Origin: Azolla caroliniana
Taxonomy: Eukaryota; Polypodiophyta
Assembly (NCBI GenBank): GCA_043228905.1
Contig: JBHGNT010000013.1
Location: 4,526,001 to 4,590,000, forward strand
Direction of reading: 5' to 3'
Length of the DNA stretch: 64,000 nucleotides
The notes beneath the pieces were generated by a model. It made no database searches, was not told the DNA's origin, and worked only from the letters and a program-made list of their open reading frames with translations. Positions within the stretch are counted from its first letter, which is position 1. Each line of letters begins with the position of its first letter. The position numbers and the translations under genes were made by a program. This document shows, one piece after another, positions 32,554 through 43,526 of the stretch.

Positions 32554-35500
32554 CACATTAGCACCAACAGTGTATAAACCGGAGCAGCTATTGTATTCTG
32601 ACATTGGGACGTTGATGCATCTGACCAAATGAGAGTACATATACGCCGCTGGTTTGTCTTCTAACAGCCTGTACACATATTCGTAGTCATCTAGTTTTGC
32701 ATAAAAAATGCCTTCGATGTAGAATGTCCCGGCAGATACAAAATTTCCCCATGCATCTACAATATTCTGCCTTGCACACTGTTTACTAACCGTGCACTTT
32801 AATATATAGAAATCAGCACCCTCTGAATTGCCTTCTTCAGCATTTACAGCGAAGTTATCCCCAACGTTCAGGACATCACTCAAAGTATCTCCAAGTCCCT
32901 CATATGTGAAGTCAGCATTCTGCCCTGTTTCTCCATCAACTGCTTCCTTATCATTCAGAGTGTGATACTCCCAATTCTGAATGTATGCTTTGTTTAGACA
33001 ATATCTCCAATTTCCCTGCACACAATGGAAGCAAAAACAAGTAAATTCTCTAACCGCAATACAATGACCATCCAACCTGGAATAACCGCGAACAGCATGC
33101 AGAGATCGCAATTCGGGAATTCCTTGGCACTCCCAGGTCTTCTCCCTATTTACTTCATCTATCTTCACTTCCCAAAATTCACGTTTGATATCTCGAACTT
33201 GCGAGGAATAAACACCTGTGGCACTCGTCGACATATTTGTTCTTAAAAATTCAACTACATGTGATGCACAATTCATGTGCACACCATCTGTCTTTAGTTG
33301 TTCATGGGTAAGTGCCCGCTTTATAACAGCCCCTGCACCATCATGTTCACCTTTACCATGGCCAGACCCAAAAAAATTCCATCTCATCTCCAAACCTGTT
33401 ATAGCAGGATACCTCCCCACAAAATAAAATGGACGTCGAGCCTTGAATTGTGACGCAGCTCCGTCAGACCAGACCCAATGTTGAGTAAGCTCCAAACGTT
33501 GAGCTAATAACCACTGCCAATGTAACTTAAAACAGTGTTGGACGAACAAGGTATCATGCTTCTTATCATCGGAAATAAAGAAATGAATTACTTTTTTAAC
33601 ATTACCTGAAACTCGAAAATATGTTATGTGCACAAAAATGGTTACCTGAACTGAACACCAATGCATAGATTGAATTTCATTCTGCTGCTTGAAAGTATAA
33701 TTCTCTGCGAAATCTACTACTAAGACTACTACATCATTTGGGAAATCAGATATGCAAGTCTTAAACTGATGGGCCTGCCATGAATAAATGAAGTTGTGTT
33801 TAATGAACTTTCCTAGAGATACTACAAACAGAGACACCAAATCCCTTGGTTTAAGCATCTTCCGAACTAGATCCTTTCTTTTACACACCTTTCCTTCGAA
33901 ATTGGTGTTCACTGACTCAAATAACTTCACAGAGATCAATATTTCACTACTCAATTCATTTGGACACCACCTAAATCTAGTAGGGCCACAATCTTGACAT
34001 AAACCCATGACACATTTATGAATATGGAAGATAGCGTCAGATTCTCTCGGACACAATATTGAATCTAATAAATAACTCATGGAAGAGATAACGTGCTCAG
34101 ATGATTTACACTCCTCTTGCGGGCTTGATCGACAGATTTGGCACCCACATGTGCAAACTGTATTAGTTAGGGATGCGCTATGGTGACGTAGTAGATTAAC
34201 AGAGTCCTTCAGAAAACCCATCTGTACATGGTAAATGCAACAACATGTGTATCGATCCTTTAAGCGTCTCACAAAGTGTGGCTTAAGAGACTCGAATGTT
34301 CGTAGTTGAACTTTGATAGTTGGATGCATTCGTTTGAACCTAATAAATAAATCGACCTGCGTAATAAAGGGGAATTAGTTATTCTCGTAACTAGCTAACT
34401 ATCCTAGTAGCTAATTAGCTATTCTAGTAGCTAGTTAGCTATTCTAGTAGCTAATTAGCTATCATGGTAGCTAATTAGTTGTCCTAGTAGCTAGTTAGCT
34501 ATCATGGTAGTTAATTCGCTGTCGTAGTAGCTAATTAGCTATCATGGTAGCTAATTAGCTATTCTAGTAGCCAATTAGCTATCATGGTAGCTAATTAGCT
34601 GTCGTAGTAGCTAATTAGCTATCATGGTAGCTAATTAGCTGTCCTAGTAGCTAATTGGTTGTCCTAGTAGCTAATTAGCTATCATGGTAGCTAATTAGCT
34701 GTCGTAGTAGCTAATTAGCTATCATGGTAGCTAATTAGCTATTCTAGTAGCTAATTAGCTATTCTAGTAGCTAATTAGCTATCATGGTAGCTAATCAGCT
34801 GTCGTAGTAGCTAATTAGCTATCATGGTAGCTAATTAGCTGTCGTAGTAGCTAATTAGCTATCATGGTAGCTAATTAGCTATCACGGTGGCTAATTAGCT
34901 GTCCTAGTAACTAATTAGCTATCATGGTAGCTAATTAGCTGGTCTAGTAGCTAATTAGCTATAATGGTGGCTAATTAGCTATCCTAACTAATTAGCTATC
35001 ATGGTAGTAGCTATTGAGAGTAGCCAGTTACCTATGTAGTAGCTATCATAGTAGCTAATTAGCTATCATGGTAGCTAATTAGCTTTCCTAGTAGCTAATT
35101 AGCTGGTAATAACGAAATAGCTAACTAGCTACCATGATAGCTAACTAGCTAGCAGTACAGCTAATTATCTGGTAGTACCTAAATTAGCTATTGAGAATAG
35201 CTAATTAGCTATCATGGTAGTAACTATTGAGAGTAGCTAGTTACCTATGTAGTAGCGATCCTAGTAGCTAACTGAGGTAAATGTAACTGATAAGCTAATT
35301 AGCTTTTCTGCTAACTGAGCTAATTAACTTTCCGAGTAGAGTCAAAACAAATGTTGAGATAAATGTAAATACCTGAGGTACATCAAGAAGATGAATGGGA
35401 TGCTCCTCGTATTGATTTCTTCCAACACGTTTCCTGCATAAATCCTTTTTATTGGGTGAAACCCTACTCTCATTAGTCCAAAACATTGTGATTACATCCT

Positions 35501-36122
35501 TGATTTCAAATGTTATGGGTGTCATTGGCTTACATCTTGTAGTTAGCTTTAGTAGACTAGTTCCTTCACCCGAGGAAATTATACGGTTCATTGTATTGTA
35601 CACTGTTTTTATACTAACACCAATTACCTTAGATAGCTCACTGATGTTTATATCGTCAACATCACTATTAAGTAACATCATTAGACTAGACCTTTTTAAG
35701 ACAAGATCATCTTCTGACCTGCTCATGGATACGAAACTATTACGAAGATTATTTACTAAAATAGATGATATGTTTGCATTAAGACCATCACAATCAACTA
35801 AGTCCTTTATCGATGGATCATTACATATTCCATAAAGTACTACCTTCTTTTCTTCATTGTTGATGTGCTTGGTTTGAACATTGAAATAGTCTACAACCTT
35901 TCTCTCTATGATGGTAGTCGCATTACTTACATTCTCAGCTAAACTATCCTTACCTTTACTGAGTGTGGCTTTCGTATCCTTCAACAATTGACGATGTTTC
36001 CTTTTTTTTTCTGCCCAATAGTTTCGTATGGCTTGTTGTGTCCTGATAACATCATCCCTATCCTTATGATCATTGAGGGGTAATTCTAAACACCCTTCTT
36101 CCCCTTCCATTTGGCTAGACAT
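32515..36122 (-). CDS. K transposase, two exons, DDE-like acidic motifs
   Basis: Exon 1 36122-35373 (250 residues), intron 35372-34357, exon 2 34356-32515 (613 residues), 863 in all. The splice reads CTCAG/GTATTTAC on the donor side and ACGCAG/GTCGAT on the acceptor side, with codons in phase. The N-terminus has a basic helical stretch and a likely helix-turn-helix (INISELSKVIGVSIKTVYNT, about 155-185). Exon 2 has clustered Cys/His (CTCGCQIC, HKCVMGLCQDCG), then spaced acidic motifs: VVDFAENY (Asp about 465), WSDGAASQFK (Asp about 548) and GSGHGKGEHDGAG (Glu/Asp about 587-589), likely the catalytic triad. These resemble Sola-like transposases in layout; that assignment is from memory and uncertain. 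Cys pairs continue to the end. No stops interrupt it, so it may be functional. Confidence 0.82.
34357..35372. repeat. Palindrome array in the transposase intron, exact 20-bp period
   Basis: From about 34386 to 35330 the intron is made of 20-bp units AGCTAATTAGCTATCATGGT, alternating with variants CTGTCGTAGT or ATTCTAGT. The period is exactly 20 bp for nearly 600 bp (34420-34990), then irregular. The palindrome is the same as in the cargo intron on the other strand. Confidence 0.95.
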
Positions 36123-36401
36123 GTTAAAACCCTAAATTTCCAGAAAAAAAAACAAGTATTAAAGATGGCTATGGGCAACAACAATACACAAAAATATTCC
36201 ACACAATACACAAGATTAGACACAACAATACACAAGATAATCAATAGACAGAAAAGTTATTGCAATCCAAGACCGAACAGTAGAGGATTTCACTCTGTTG
36301 GATCCAACAGTTGAGGAGGCGATCCAAGACCGACCAATGGCAACAACTGAGTGTAGAATGTTGCCGTTGGATGAGTGAACTCCGTCAAATCGAAATGTGG
36401 A

Positions 36402-37552
36402 AGCAATCCGGGACTGGACAGTAGTGGCAACTGAGTATAGAATGATGGCAATGGAGGAGAGAACCCCGTCAGATTGAACAGTTACCGATGATGCTTGAAA
36501 CGCACATAGAAGGCACTTGAGAATAGAGTGGCATAGAGAAGAGAACCCCGTCAGATTGAACAGTTACCAATGATGCTTGAAACGCACAGTAGCGGCCCCT
36601 GAGTGAGAGTGGAAAAGAGAAGAGAACCCCGTCAGATTGAACAGTTACCAATGATGCTTGAAACGCACAGTAGCGGCCCCTGAGTGAGAGTGGAAAAGAG
36701 AAGAGAACCCCGTCAGATTGAATAGCTCTTCGATTATGCTTGGAACGCACAGTAGCAACCCCTGAGTGTAGAGTGGCAAAGAGAAGAGAACCCCGTCAGA
36801 TTGAACAACTCTTTGATGATGCTTGGAACGCACAGCAGCGGCCCCTGAGTGTAGAGTGGCACAGAGAAGAGAACCCCCTCAGATTGAACAGCTCTTTGAT
36901 GATGCTTGGAACGCACAGTAATGGCCCCTGAGTGTAGAGTGGCACAGAGAAGAGAACCCCCTCAGATTGAACAGCTCTTTGATGATGCTTGGAACGCACA
37001 GTAATGGCCCCTGAGTGTAGAGTGGCACAGAGAAGAGAACCCCGTCAGATTGAACAACTCTTTGATGATGCTTGGAATGCACAATAGTGGCCCCTGAGTG
37101 TAGAGTGTCACAGAGAAGAGAACCCCGTCAGATTGAGCAGCTCTTTGATGATGCTTGGAACGCACAGTAGCAGCCCCTCAGTGTAGAGTGGCGGCAGGTG
37201 GACTCGATAGGGTTTAGCAACAGTGGTAAGCTGTAGCAACTAACCCACAGTACTCAACTAGAGATGGCCTACGTGATGTGGCAAAGGATCATGCATAATG
37301 GACCTAGGAATTCGATATATAATTTATGGTACACATTTATGGTGCACACATCAATTTATGTTGCACATTTATGGCACTCATTTACATATGTAATTAAAAC
37401 ACTCTAGTATTTTCAATGGTAGTTTTTTGCATACTTAATTTATTAATGATGGCTTTTTACTAAAATGACTATTTATCAATGGTAGCTTTTTGCATAGCTA
37501 ATTAGCTATGTCAAGGACATAGCTAATTGTTTCCACTCGCATGCTTTCACCC
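36402..37552. repeat. K right-end block, first copy (83-bp minisatellite plus internal terminus)
   Basis: About 36480-37190 consists of 83-bp tandem units (TCAGATTGAACAGCTCTTTG, then ATGATGCTTGGAACGCACAG and CCCTGAGTGTAGAGTGGCA). An AT-rich 350-bp stretch follows, ending in an internal copy of the K terminus at 37528-37552. The block is repeated at 37584-38645. Short antisense ORFs in the minisatellite come from its lack of stops and are not taken as genes. Confidence 0.9.
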
Positions 37553-37583
37553 TACTAGCAAAACAATAGCTAATTGAGTAGTG

Positions 37584-38645
37584 GCAATCCGGGACTGGAC
37601 AGTAGTGGCAACTGAGTATAGAATGATGGCAATGGAGGAGAGAACCCCGTCAGATTGAACAGTTACCGATGATGCTTGAAACGCACATAGAAGGCACTTG
37701 AGAATAGAGTGGCATAGAGAAGAGAACCCCGTCAGATTGAACAGTTACCAATGATGCTTGAAACGCACAGTAGCGGCCCCTGAGTGAGAGTGGAAAAGAG
37801 AAGAGAACCCCGTCAGATTGAATAGCTCTTTGATTATGCTTGGAACGCACAGTAGCAACCCCTGAGTGTAGAGTGGCAAAGAGAAGAGAACCCCGTCAGA
37901 TTGAACAGCTCTTTGATGATGCTTGGAACGCACAGCAGCGGCCCCTGAGTGTAGAGTGGCACAGAGAAGAGAACCCCCTCAGATTGAACAGCTCTTTGAT
38001 GATGCTTGGAACGCACAGTAATGGCCCCTGAGTGTAGAGTGGCACAGAGAAGAGAACCCCCTCAGATTGAACAGCTCTTTGATGATGCTTGGAACGCACA
38101 GTAATGGCCCCTGAGTGTAGAGTGGCACAGAGAAGAGAACCCCGTCAGATTGAACAGCTCTTTGATGATGCTTGGAATGCACAGTAGTGGCCCCTAAGTG
38201 TAGAGTGTCACAGAGAAGAGAACCCCGTCAGATTGAGCAGCTCTTTGATGATGCTTGGAACGCACAGTAGCAGCCCCTCAGTGTAGAGTGGCGGCAGGTG
38301 GACTCGATAGTGTTTAGCAACAGTGGTAGCAACTAACCCACAGTACTCAACTAGAGATGGCCTACGTGATGTGGCAAAGGATCATGCATAATGGACCTAG
38401 GAATTCGATATATAATTTATGGTACACATTTATGGTGCACACATCAATTTATGTTGCACATTTATGGCACTCATTTACATATGTAATTAAAACACTCTAG
38501 TATTTTCAATGGTAGTTTTTTGCATACTTAATTTATTAATGATGGCTTTTTACTAAAATGACTATTTATCAATGGTAGCTTTTTGCATAGCTAATTAGCT
38601 ATGTCAAGGACATAGCTAATTGTTTCCACTCGCATGCTTTCACCC
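37584..38645. repeat. K right-end block, second copy
   Basis: Direct repeat of 36402-37552, shorter by about one 83-bp unit and a 7-bp indel, otherwise nearly identical. Its terminus at 38621-38645 is the one that borders the target-site duplication. Confidence 0.9.
38621..38645 (-). repeat. Right terminal inverted repeat of K
   Basis: Reverse complement reads GGGTG followed by AAAGCATGCGAGTGGAAACA, matching the left end except one base. TAGCTAATTAGCTA lies just inside. Confidence 0.92.
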
Positions 38646-38649
38646 TTTT

Positions 38650-38954
38650 ACCAAACTGTCCCAAGCTTCTTTTGGGAGCATAGCATCTTGTATGTGCCCA
38701 AGCATCGAATCTGAGATGCTAAGTGAGAGCCAATGCATTACCTTCCTTGCCCCTTGATGCCAATCTTTGAATGCTTTAATCTGTGCTGCTGTGGCATTTT
38801 CTTATGGGATCTCCAGAACCTCTTGTAGGTCTCCTTCAATGTAATCCCAGTATCCTTTCCCCATCAGGAAATTTGGCATTCTAAATTTCCACACCGGGAA
38901 ATTGTTTTTATCTAGTTTCTCTGTAACTATTTGGCTCACATTCTCTGCAGCCAT
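38650..38954 (-). pseudogene. Copia J gag, N-terminal part
   Basis: Starts ATG at 38954 (MAAENVSQIVTEKLDKNNFP), 127 nt inside the primer-binding site, and shows the Copia gag pattern VWKFRMPNFLMGKGYWDYIE, then KAFKDWHQGARKVMHWLSLS and EAWDSLVK. One in-frame TAA (38802-38804) interrupts it after EVLEIP. It runs directly into the K target-site duplication, and its frame continues at 25848. Confidence 0.9.
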
Positions 38955-39080
38955 TATCTCTTCCAAACTAGGTTTTCTGTTACAATTACTTCAACAAGTA
39001 ACTTTCTGATTCAGATAAGCAACCAGAGAAATACCTTTCTCAGTTCTATGCACTTCTGTACTCTTCTTTATGAGCAACTC

Positions 39081-39092
39081 GCTCTGATACCA
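39081..39092 (-). other. Primer-binding site of Copia J
   Basis: Minus-strand TGGTATCAGAGC immediately inside the 5' LTR, initiator tRNA-Met type. Confidence 0.92.
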
Positions 39093-39610
39093 AGTTAAGA
39101 AAACGTGAAGAAGGCACTTGGGCTCTTCTTATGTGCGCGGCGGATCGTGGTGTGCTAGATCGTTTGGTGCTCAAACACAGAAGGGAAGGGGGAAGGAGAC
39201 TTACCTCTGTAGCAACCAAAACTTCTTCTACTTCATTACACGTAGAGCTCTACTTGCTCTCGTCTGTTTCTCTCTTCTACTCTCACTCTCTGAGTTCTAC
39301 CTCTCTATCTTCACTCTCTCTCTCAGAGTTCTACTTCCTGTGTTTCTTACTTACCTACTCTCTTACTTTTTACCTAAGTAATAAGTTACTTATGTATGCA
39401 GCTAATTAGCTGCCTGTAGGTAATTAGCTGTCAGTCGCTAAATAGTTGTCAGTCGCTAAATAGCTGTCAATAGCTAAATAGCTGTTAGTAGCGAATTAGC
39501 TGTCAGTAGCTAATTAACTGTTTCTCCTTTATGTTCACAAGTAGCTAAGTAGCTACTATAGCTTATTTCCCAATAAGCATCACATACCATGTTGAGCTTG
39601 CTTCTCAACA
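39093..39610 (-). repeat. 5' LTR of Copia J
   Basis: Matches 21290-21792 with small indels and substitutions. The outermost T appears changed (AGTTAAG instead of TGTTAAG). It carries the GCTAATTAGCT-type motif cluster at about 39400-39545. Confidence 0.92.
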
Positions 39611-41565
39611 AAGGGGAGGCCCTATGTGGGTTGCCCTTGCTAGATTTGGGCCGAGAACTCCCTGTCTGTCTGTGTCGCTCATTCCATGACGACCGGAGGT
39701 GGTGGCGTTTGCATGGAGGCTTGGCCGGTTTGGGGGTGCGGGCTGATATCTGCCTGTGGCGATGGCTCACTTGTCTGTACCGAGTCTGTCATTGTGTTGG
39801 CCTCCCCCGTGGCTACCTTCGGGTGGGCGGTGTCGTCCTTGTGTGCGTCAGTAGCTTCAGCACTCGGCCTCAGGTTTGGAAGAGTGGCTGGTGAGACAAC
39901 GTCACTTGGCACAGGGAGGCTTAAGGGCGGCTGTTGCTGCGGAATGTCGCCAATTTCTGCTCGGCGGCTTGCCATAGGTCGGTAGCCCATTTGGCTTGCT
40001 GATGTGCCATTTTGATATGTCGGGCCATGTCCTTGGCTGCCCGAGTAGTGTGGTGCAGATTGCGATATCCAAGGCCATGTTCAGATCTGGTAGTTCTATG
40101 AGAAGCGAAGCATTCTGTGCTTGCTTCTTCCGTCCTATCTTCTGTAAGGCTCGATTGTCGTGAGGTTTAATTTCACCCATTAGAGCGCGTTGAATCATCT
40201 TCGTTTCAGCGTGCTCCTCGGCCATACAAGCGGCGGTAGCTACTTGGGCGCACGCGAGGAAATCCATTAACTCATAAGTTGTGCCCGGTCGAAGTAGTGC
40301 ACTGAACTCGTATGCCTCCACGAGGAGATCTTTGTAACCGAGGACTTCCTCCTCTGATATCTATGTGGTTTGTCCATGCTCGATCGTATCGACTTGGAGC
40401 CATGACTCCGCTGGTACTATGTCCGTGGAGGTGGGGCTGGCTTGTGGGCCGTGGGCTCGGTTGCGGAGAGGTCATTGATATCGTTGTTGGTTTCTGCCGT
40501 ATGGTGACATCCTCAAGGAAGGGCTCCTCGGCCTCGTCCCATTCGACACGGGTCGCTGCTACCGCCCGTTGTCTTTGTGTTTTTGGTGGGGGTGGTGCTG
40601 AGCGGAAGTGGGGTTCCGTACGCTTGAGGGAGGTGGAGAAGGCGAGGGGTCTTCCCATTCTTCCTGGGTTATCGCCAAAATCTTCTCCCTTTGTTTCCTT
40701 GGTGGTGGTGGACAGGTCAGGATGTGACGAGGGGAAATCGGAGGGGGTGGGTAGAGGACTGTGCGGAAGTGATTGATCATAGGCAACAAATGCTTATCGG
40801 TTTGGAAGGATTCGAGCGCCACACGGACTCCTTCACATGTGATGATTCCCCAATCGATTTTGTTTCCCTCCTATGCATTGATAATGATCGCCGCTTTGTT
40901 CTGTGGCATACTTGTAGGGTTGGTATGCACGAACGCGTACTCCATCAGGATGCGAGCGATTTCTCCGAATACCTTGTTGGATCCACCGTAGGTGCGATAG
41001 GCCTTACCAGATATGGAATACGCACCAAAGTATTCCTTCAGGCTTGTGGAAGGGGGAATCTCGACTTCATGATCACCTCCTTGCTTCAGGTCCAAAGCAG
41101 CACGAATCATATTGTTGGTGACTGTGTCCGGGTGGATTAGGCGTGCAATCGCTTGGGCATCAGGGTGTGTAGGGGCATCGATCACCTTTAAATAACCACC
41201 CAATCCTCGTTCCTGAAGCCATGAGCAGGTTTCCTGTGAAGCTGCAAGAGGCATAATGGATTCGGGGTTCTGATGTGTGGAAGATTGGGGAAGGAGGATG
41301 AGACTTGGTCGAGACAGAGTGAGGGAAGGAGATGGTTGTGGTGCAACAGAGGGGCTCCGAGGACAAGAGAGGGCTTGTGAGCAAGAGCGGTAAGAGCGAT
41401 GAAAGCACTGAGAGCAAGAGGAGGCTTGAGAGCGTGGGAGTGATGAAGGCTGGGTGTGCAAGAAAACGTCTGTGTGTGGGGTGTGCTTGGGTAACTGTTT
41501 CTTAGCGAATGCCTAGGGTTTTGTGCATGAAGAGGAGCCTGGAGATTCTTGGTCGTGGATGCCAT
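39611..41565 (-). pseudogene. D accessory ORF, N-terminal and middle part
   Basis: Begins at the ATG 41565 (MASTTKNLQAPLHAQ). After a frameshift the 41461-40871 frame gives the conserved domain: WLQERGLGGYLKVIDAP, then EYFGAYSISGKAYRTYGGSN, KVFGEIARILMEYAFVHTNP and NKAAIIINA. These align by eye with the Gypsy B accessory domain (SISSKAYRTQGG, VARAMMEYGFVNPRP). Frames at 40822-40559, 40658-40272, 40321-39902 and 39990-39679 continue with Pro/Ser/Thr-rich linker and helical pieces, broken by frameshifts. The ORF then meets Copia J and resumes at 21289. Function is unknown. Confidence 0.72.
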
Positions 41566-41876
41566 AATAGGATATTATGGCCACGTGTCCTAGGGAGTTA
41601 GTGTTGTGCATGTGCCTTTAAATACTTAAGTGAATGTGAAAGTGACTAGTGTGTGCCTCTAAACATGATGTGATTTGGGTGATGTGGTAGGTGGTTTAGG
41701 TGGAACTAACTAATTGCTAAAACTATGCCTAATCCTACCTAATGTATACTTTGGAATGTTGGTGGGTTCTTACCGAGGGGGACACGTGGCCTCCTTCGTG
41801 GCATTGTCCGTGCCGTGAGACTCGGCGAAAGGGTTGGCTAGGGTATTTCCCTGGTACGGTCGCAGTCGGAATCCAT
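41566..41876. other. D: spacer between integrase and accessory ORF
   Basis: About 310 bp without coding potential that I recognise. It includes the TATTTAAAG box at 41616-41624 and otherwise shows nothing distinctive. Confidence 0.6.
41616..41624 (-). promoter_or_regulatory. Putative internal TATA box for the D accessory ORF
   Basis: Minus-strand TATTTAAAG, 51 nt before the ATG at 41565. Sequence and spacing match Gypsy B (14040-14048 and 13989). Confidence 0.55.
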
Positions 41877-43505
41877 TCACCCAGCTTTTGACAATTTCCC
41901 CGACGAGGGTGCTGAGCTAGAACGTGCCGTTAAACTCGTCAATAATCCAGAAGGGGCCGGTTCATCGAAATCGTAACTTTCTTGGCATAGCACCGAGTCG
42001 CGTCTGGAAAACGGGACCAGTTTGCCTATGGTCAGTTCTTGTTCCAATCGTCTCCGATGTTGGTCCACAAATGCTTTCCGTTATCATTGGTGCTGTTCAA
42101 GTTGGGCCATGCTCGCTACTCGGTCCTTGCCAAGTTCGTGGAGTTGTTCCAGCCTCAATTGTTCGGATTGGGCCTCGAGGAGCCGTGCTTTAACTTGAAC
42201 TCGGAGACTCGGAACTTGGAACTCGATGGTCAGAATGGCTTCGAGACCAAAAGCCATCCGAAACGGGGTGGATTGAATGCTCGTTTTGAATGTAGTGCGA
42301 TAAGCCCATAGTGCAGTCTGGAGCTTGTCATCCCAATCGGTGCGGTTCTCGTTGACGATCTTCTTCAGGATTGTTTGGAGAATTTTGTTAGTCGATTCGG
42401 CCAATCCGTTTGCCTACGAGTAGTATGGTGTACTTTTCTTATGTACAACCGCGTAGTGTGTCATAAGCTCGTGTATTATATGGTTTATAAAGTGCCCACC
42501 TTGGTCACTAACGAGTTCAATTGGGCATCCATAACGGCACCAGAGATGCTCGTACACGAATTTAGTCGTGGATGCTGCCATGTTGTCTTGTAAAGCCTTT
42601 GCCTCGATCCATTTTGTGTCGTAGTCTGTGGCCATGATGATATACTTATTACCGTTTCGGGCTGCAGCTGGTTTGAAGGGTCCCACAAAATCTAACCCCC
42701 ATTTTTGAAATGGTTCCAATGGAAGAATGGGTTGGTGTGGCATTCGAGCTTGTTCCATCAGCTATCCCAACCGTTGGCAAAAGTCGCACTGCCGACAGAA
42801 CTCGTGGGCATCCTTTTTCGTTTTAGGCCACCATAACCCACTCTGCCATACTTTCCTTGCCATGGACTCTCCGGCGTAGTGTCCACCGGGGATTCCTAGG
42901 TGTGCCTCTTGGAGGATGGCCTTCTTCTCGAATTGTCGAATTGCCCAGCGCCATATTCCGTCCGAGCCTTTGTGGTAGAGGATGTCGGAAACGAGACAAA
43001 AGTTTCGGCTACGTACTGCAAGTCGTTTCTGTACATCGAGGGCCATGTGGTCGGGAGGCAGGCTAGTACTAAGGAAATGGGTCATCTCCGTGAGATGAAA
43101 TAGGCTGGCATCGGGTAAATCGTCATACGTGGACTCGGCAAGGTCTCTTAACTCGAGGCGGCTTAGGTAGTCAGCTACGGCGTGTTGGACTCTAGGTCGA
43201 TGCTGTATATGAAAATCAAACTCTTGTAACAGGAGCATCTATCGAGCCAGTCGACCTGTCAGGGCTTGTTTATTGACCAGGTAAAGGAGGGCCGAGTGAT
43301 CGACGTGAAATGTGAATTTTCGGCCTAAGAGGTAATGCCGAAATTTACTGATGTTGTAGATCATACCGAGGGCCTCTCGTTCGGTGGTTGAATAGTTCTT
43401 TTCCGCGGCCGAGAGACGTCGGCTAGCATAATATACTGGCCAATACCAATTTGGGGGCGTGCATTGCATAAGTGCACTCCCGATGGTGATATCTGATGCG
43501 TCCAC
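41877..43505 (-). pseudogene. Gypsy D pol: RNase H and integrase
   Basis: Broken frames 43505-43239 (RNase H: VYYASRRLSAAEKNYSTTER, KFRHYLLGRKFTFHVDHSA), 43238-42762 (HLGIPGGHYAG to CDFCQRLG zinc region), 42758-42414 (DFVGPFKP, SDQGGHF), 42404-42084 (MAESTNKILQ, then LWAYRTTFKTSIQSTPFRM) and 42068-41877 (C-terminal part). The D, D, E residues remain recognisable, but at least three stops interrupt the chain, so it is not functional as it stands. It is closely related in order and wording to Gypsy B. Confidence 0.88.
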
Positions 43506-43526
43506 GAAGACGTGAAAAGGTTCCGA

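Larger units (their letters stand above)
25853..38645. mobile_element. Element K: 12.8-kb DNA transposon with cargo genes
   Basis: Near-perfect 25-bp terminal inverted repeats (25853-25877 and 38621-38645; one mismatch) and a 4-bp target-site duplication TTTT (25849-25852 and 38646-38649). Removing K plus one TTTT restores Copia J gag in frame. Contents: a spliced minus-strand transposase gene (36122-32515), a plus-strand spliced cargo locus (26104-31912), palindrome arrays in introns of both, and a right end made of an 83-bp minisatellite and a 1.1-kb duplication. K is AT-rich, unlike the Gypsy elements around it. The 4-bp duplication and the acidic-motif pattern recall the Sola superfamily, but I cannot confirm that by reading. 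Confidence 0.92.
21290..39610 (-). mobile_element. Element J: Copia LTR retrotransposon split by DNA transposon K
   Basis: LTRs at 21290-21792 and 39093-39610, with perfect target-site duplication AAGGG (21285-21289 and 39611-39615) inside the accessory ORF of Gypsy D. Minus-strand Copia of a different family from C. The primer-binding site is at 39081-39092 and gag starts at 38954. Gag is split by K and resumes at 25848; protease, integrase, reverse transcriptase and RNase H follow to 21811. Only a few stops and frameshifts are present, so J was probably active not long before K landed in it. Confidence 0.93.

Noticed and set aside
33625-33665. A further short intron in transposase exon 2 (between SVQ and GNV)
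   Set aside because: GT and AG are present, but it would be only about 40 nt, shorter than normal plant introns, and the retained VTIFVHITYF fits a core beta strand after the first acidic motif.
36469-38182. Series of 60-93-residue antisense ORFs with similar sequence
   Set aside because: They are shadows of the 83-bp minisatellite, in shifting frames, without start context or domain resemblance.
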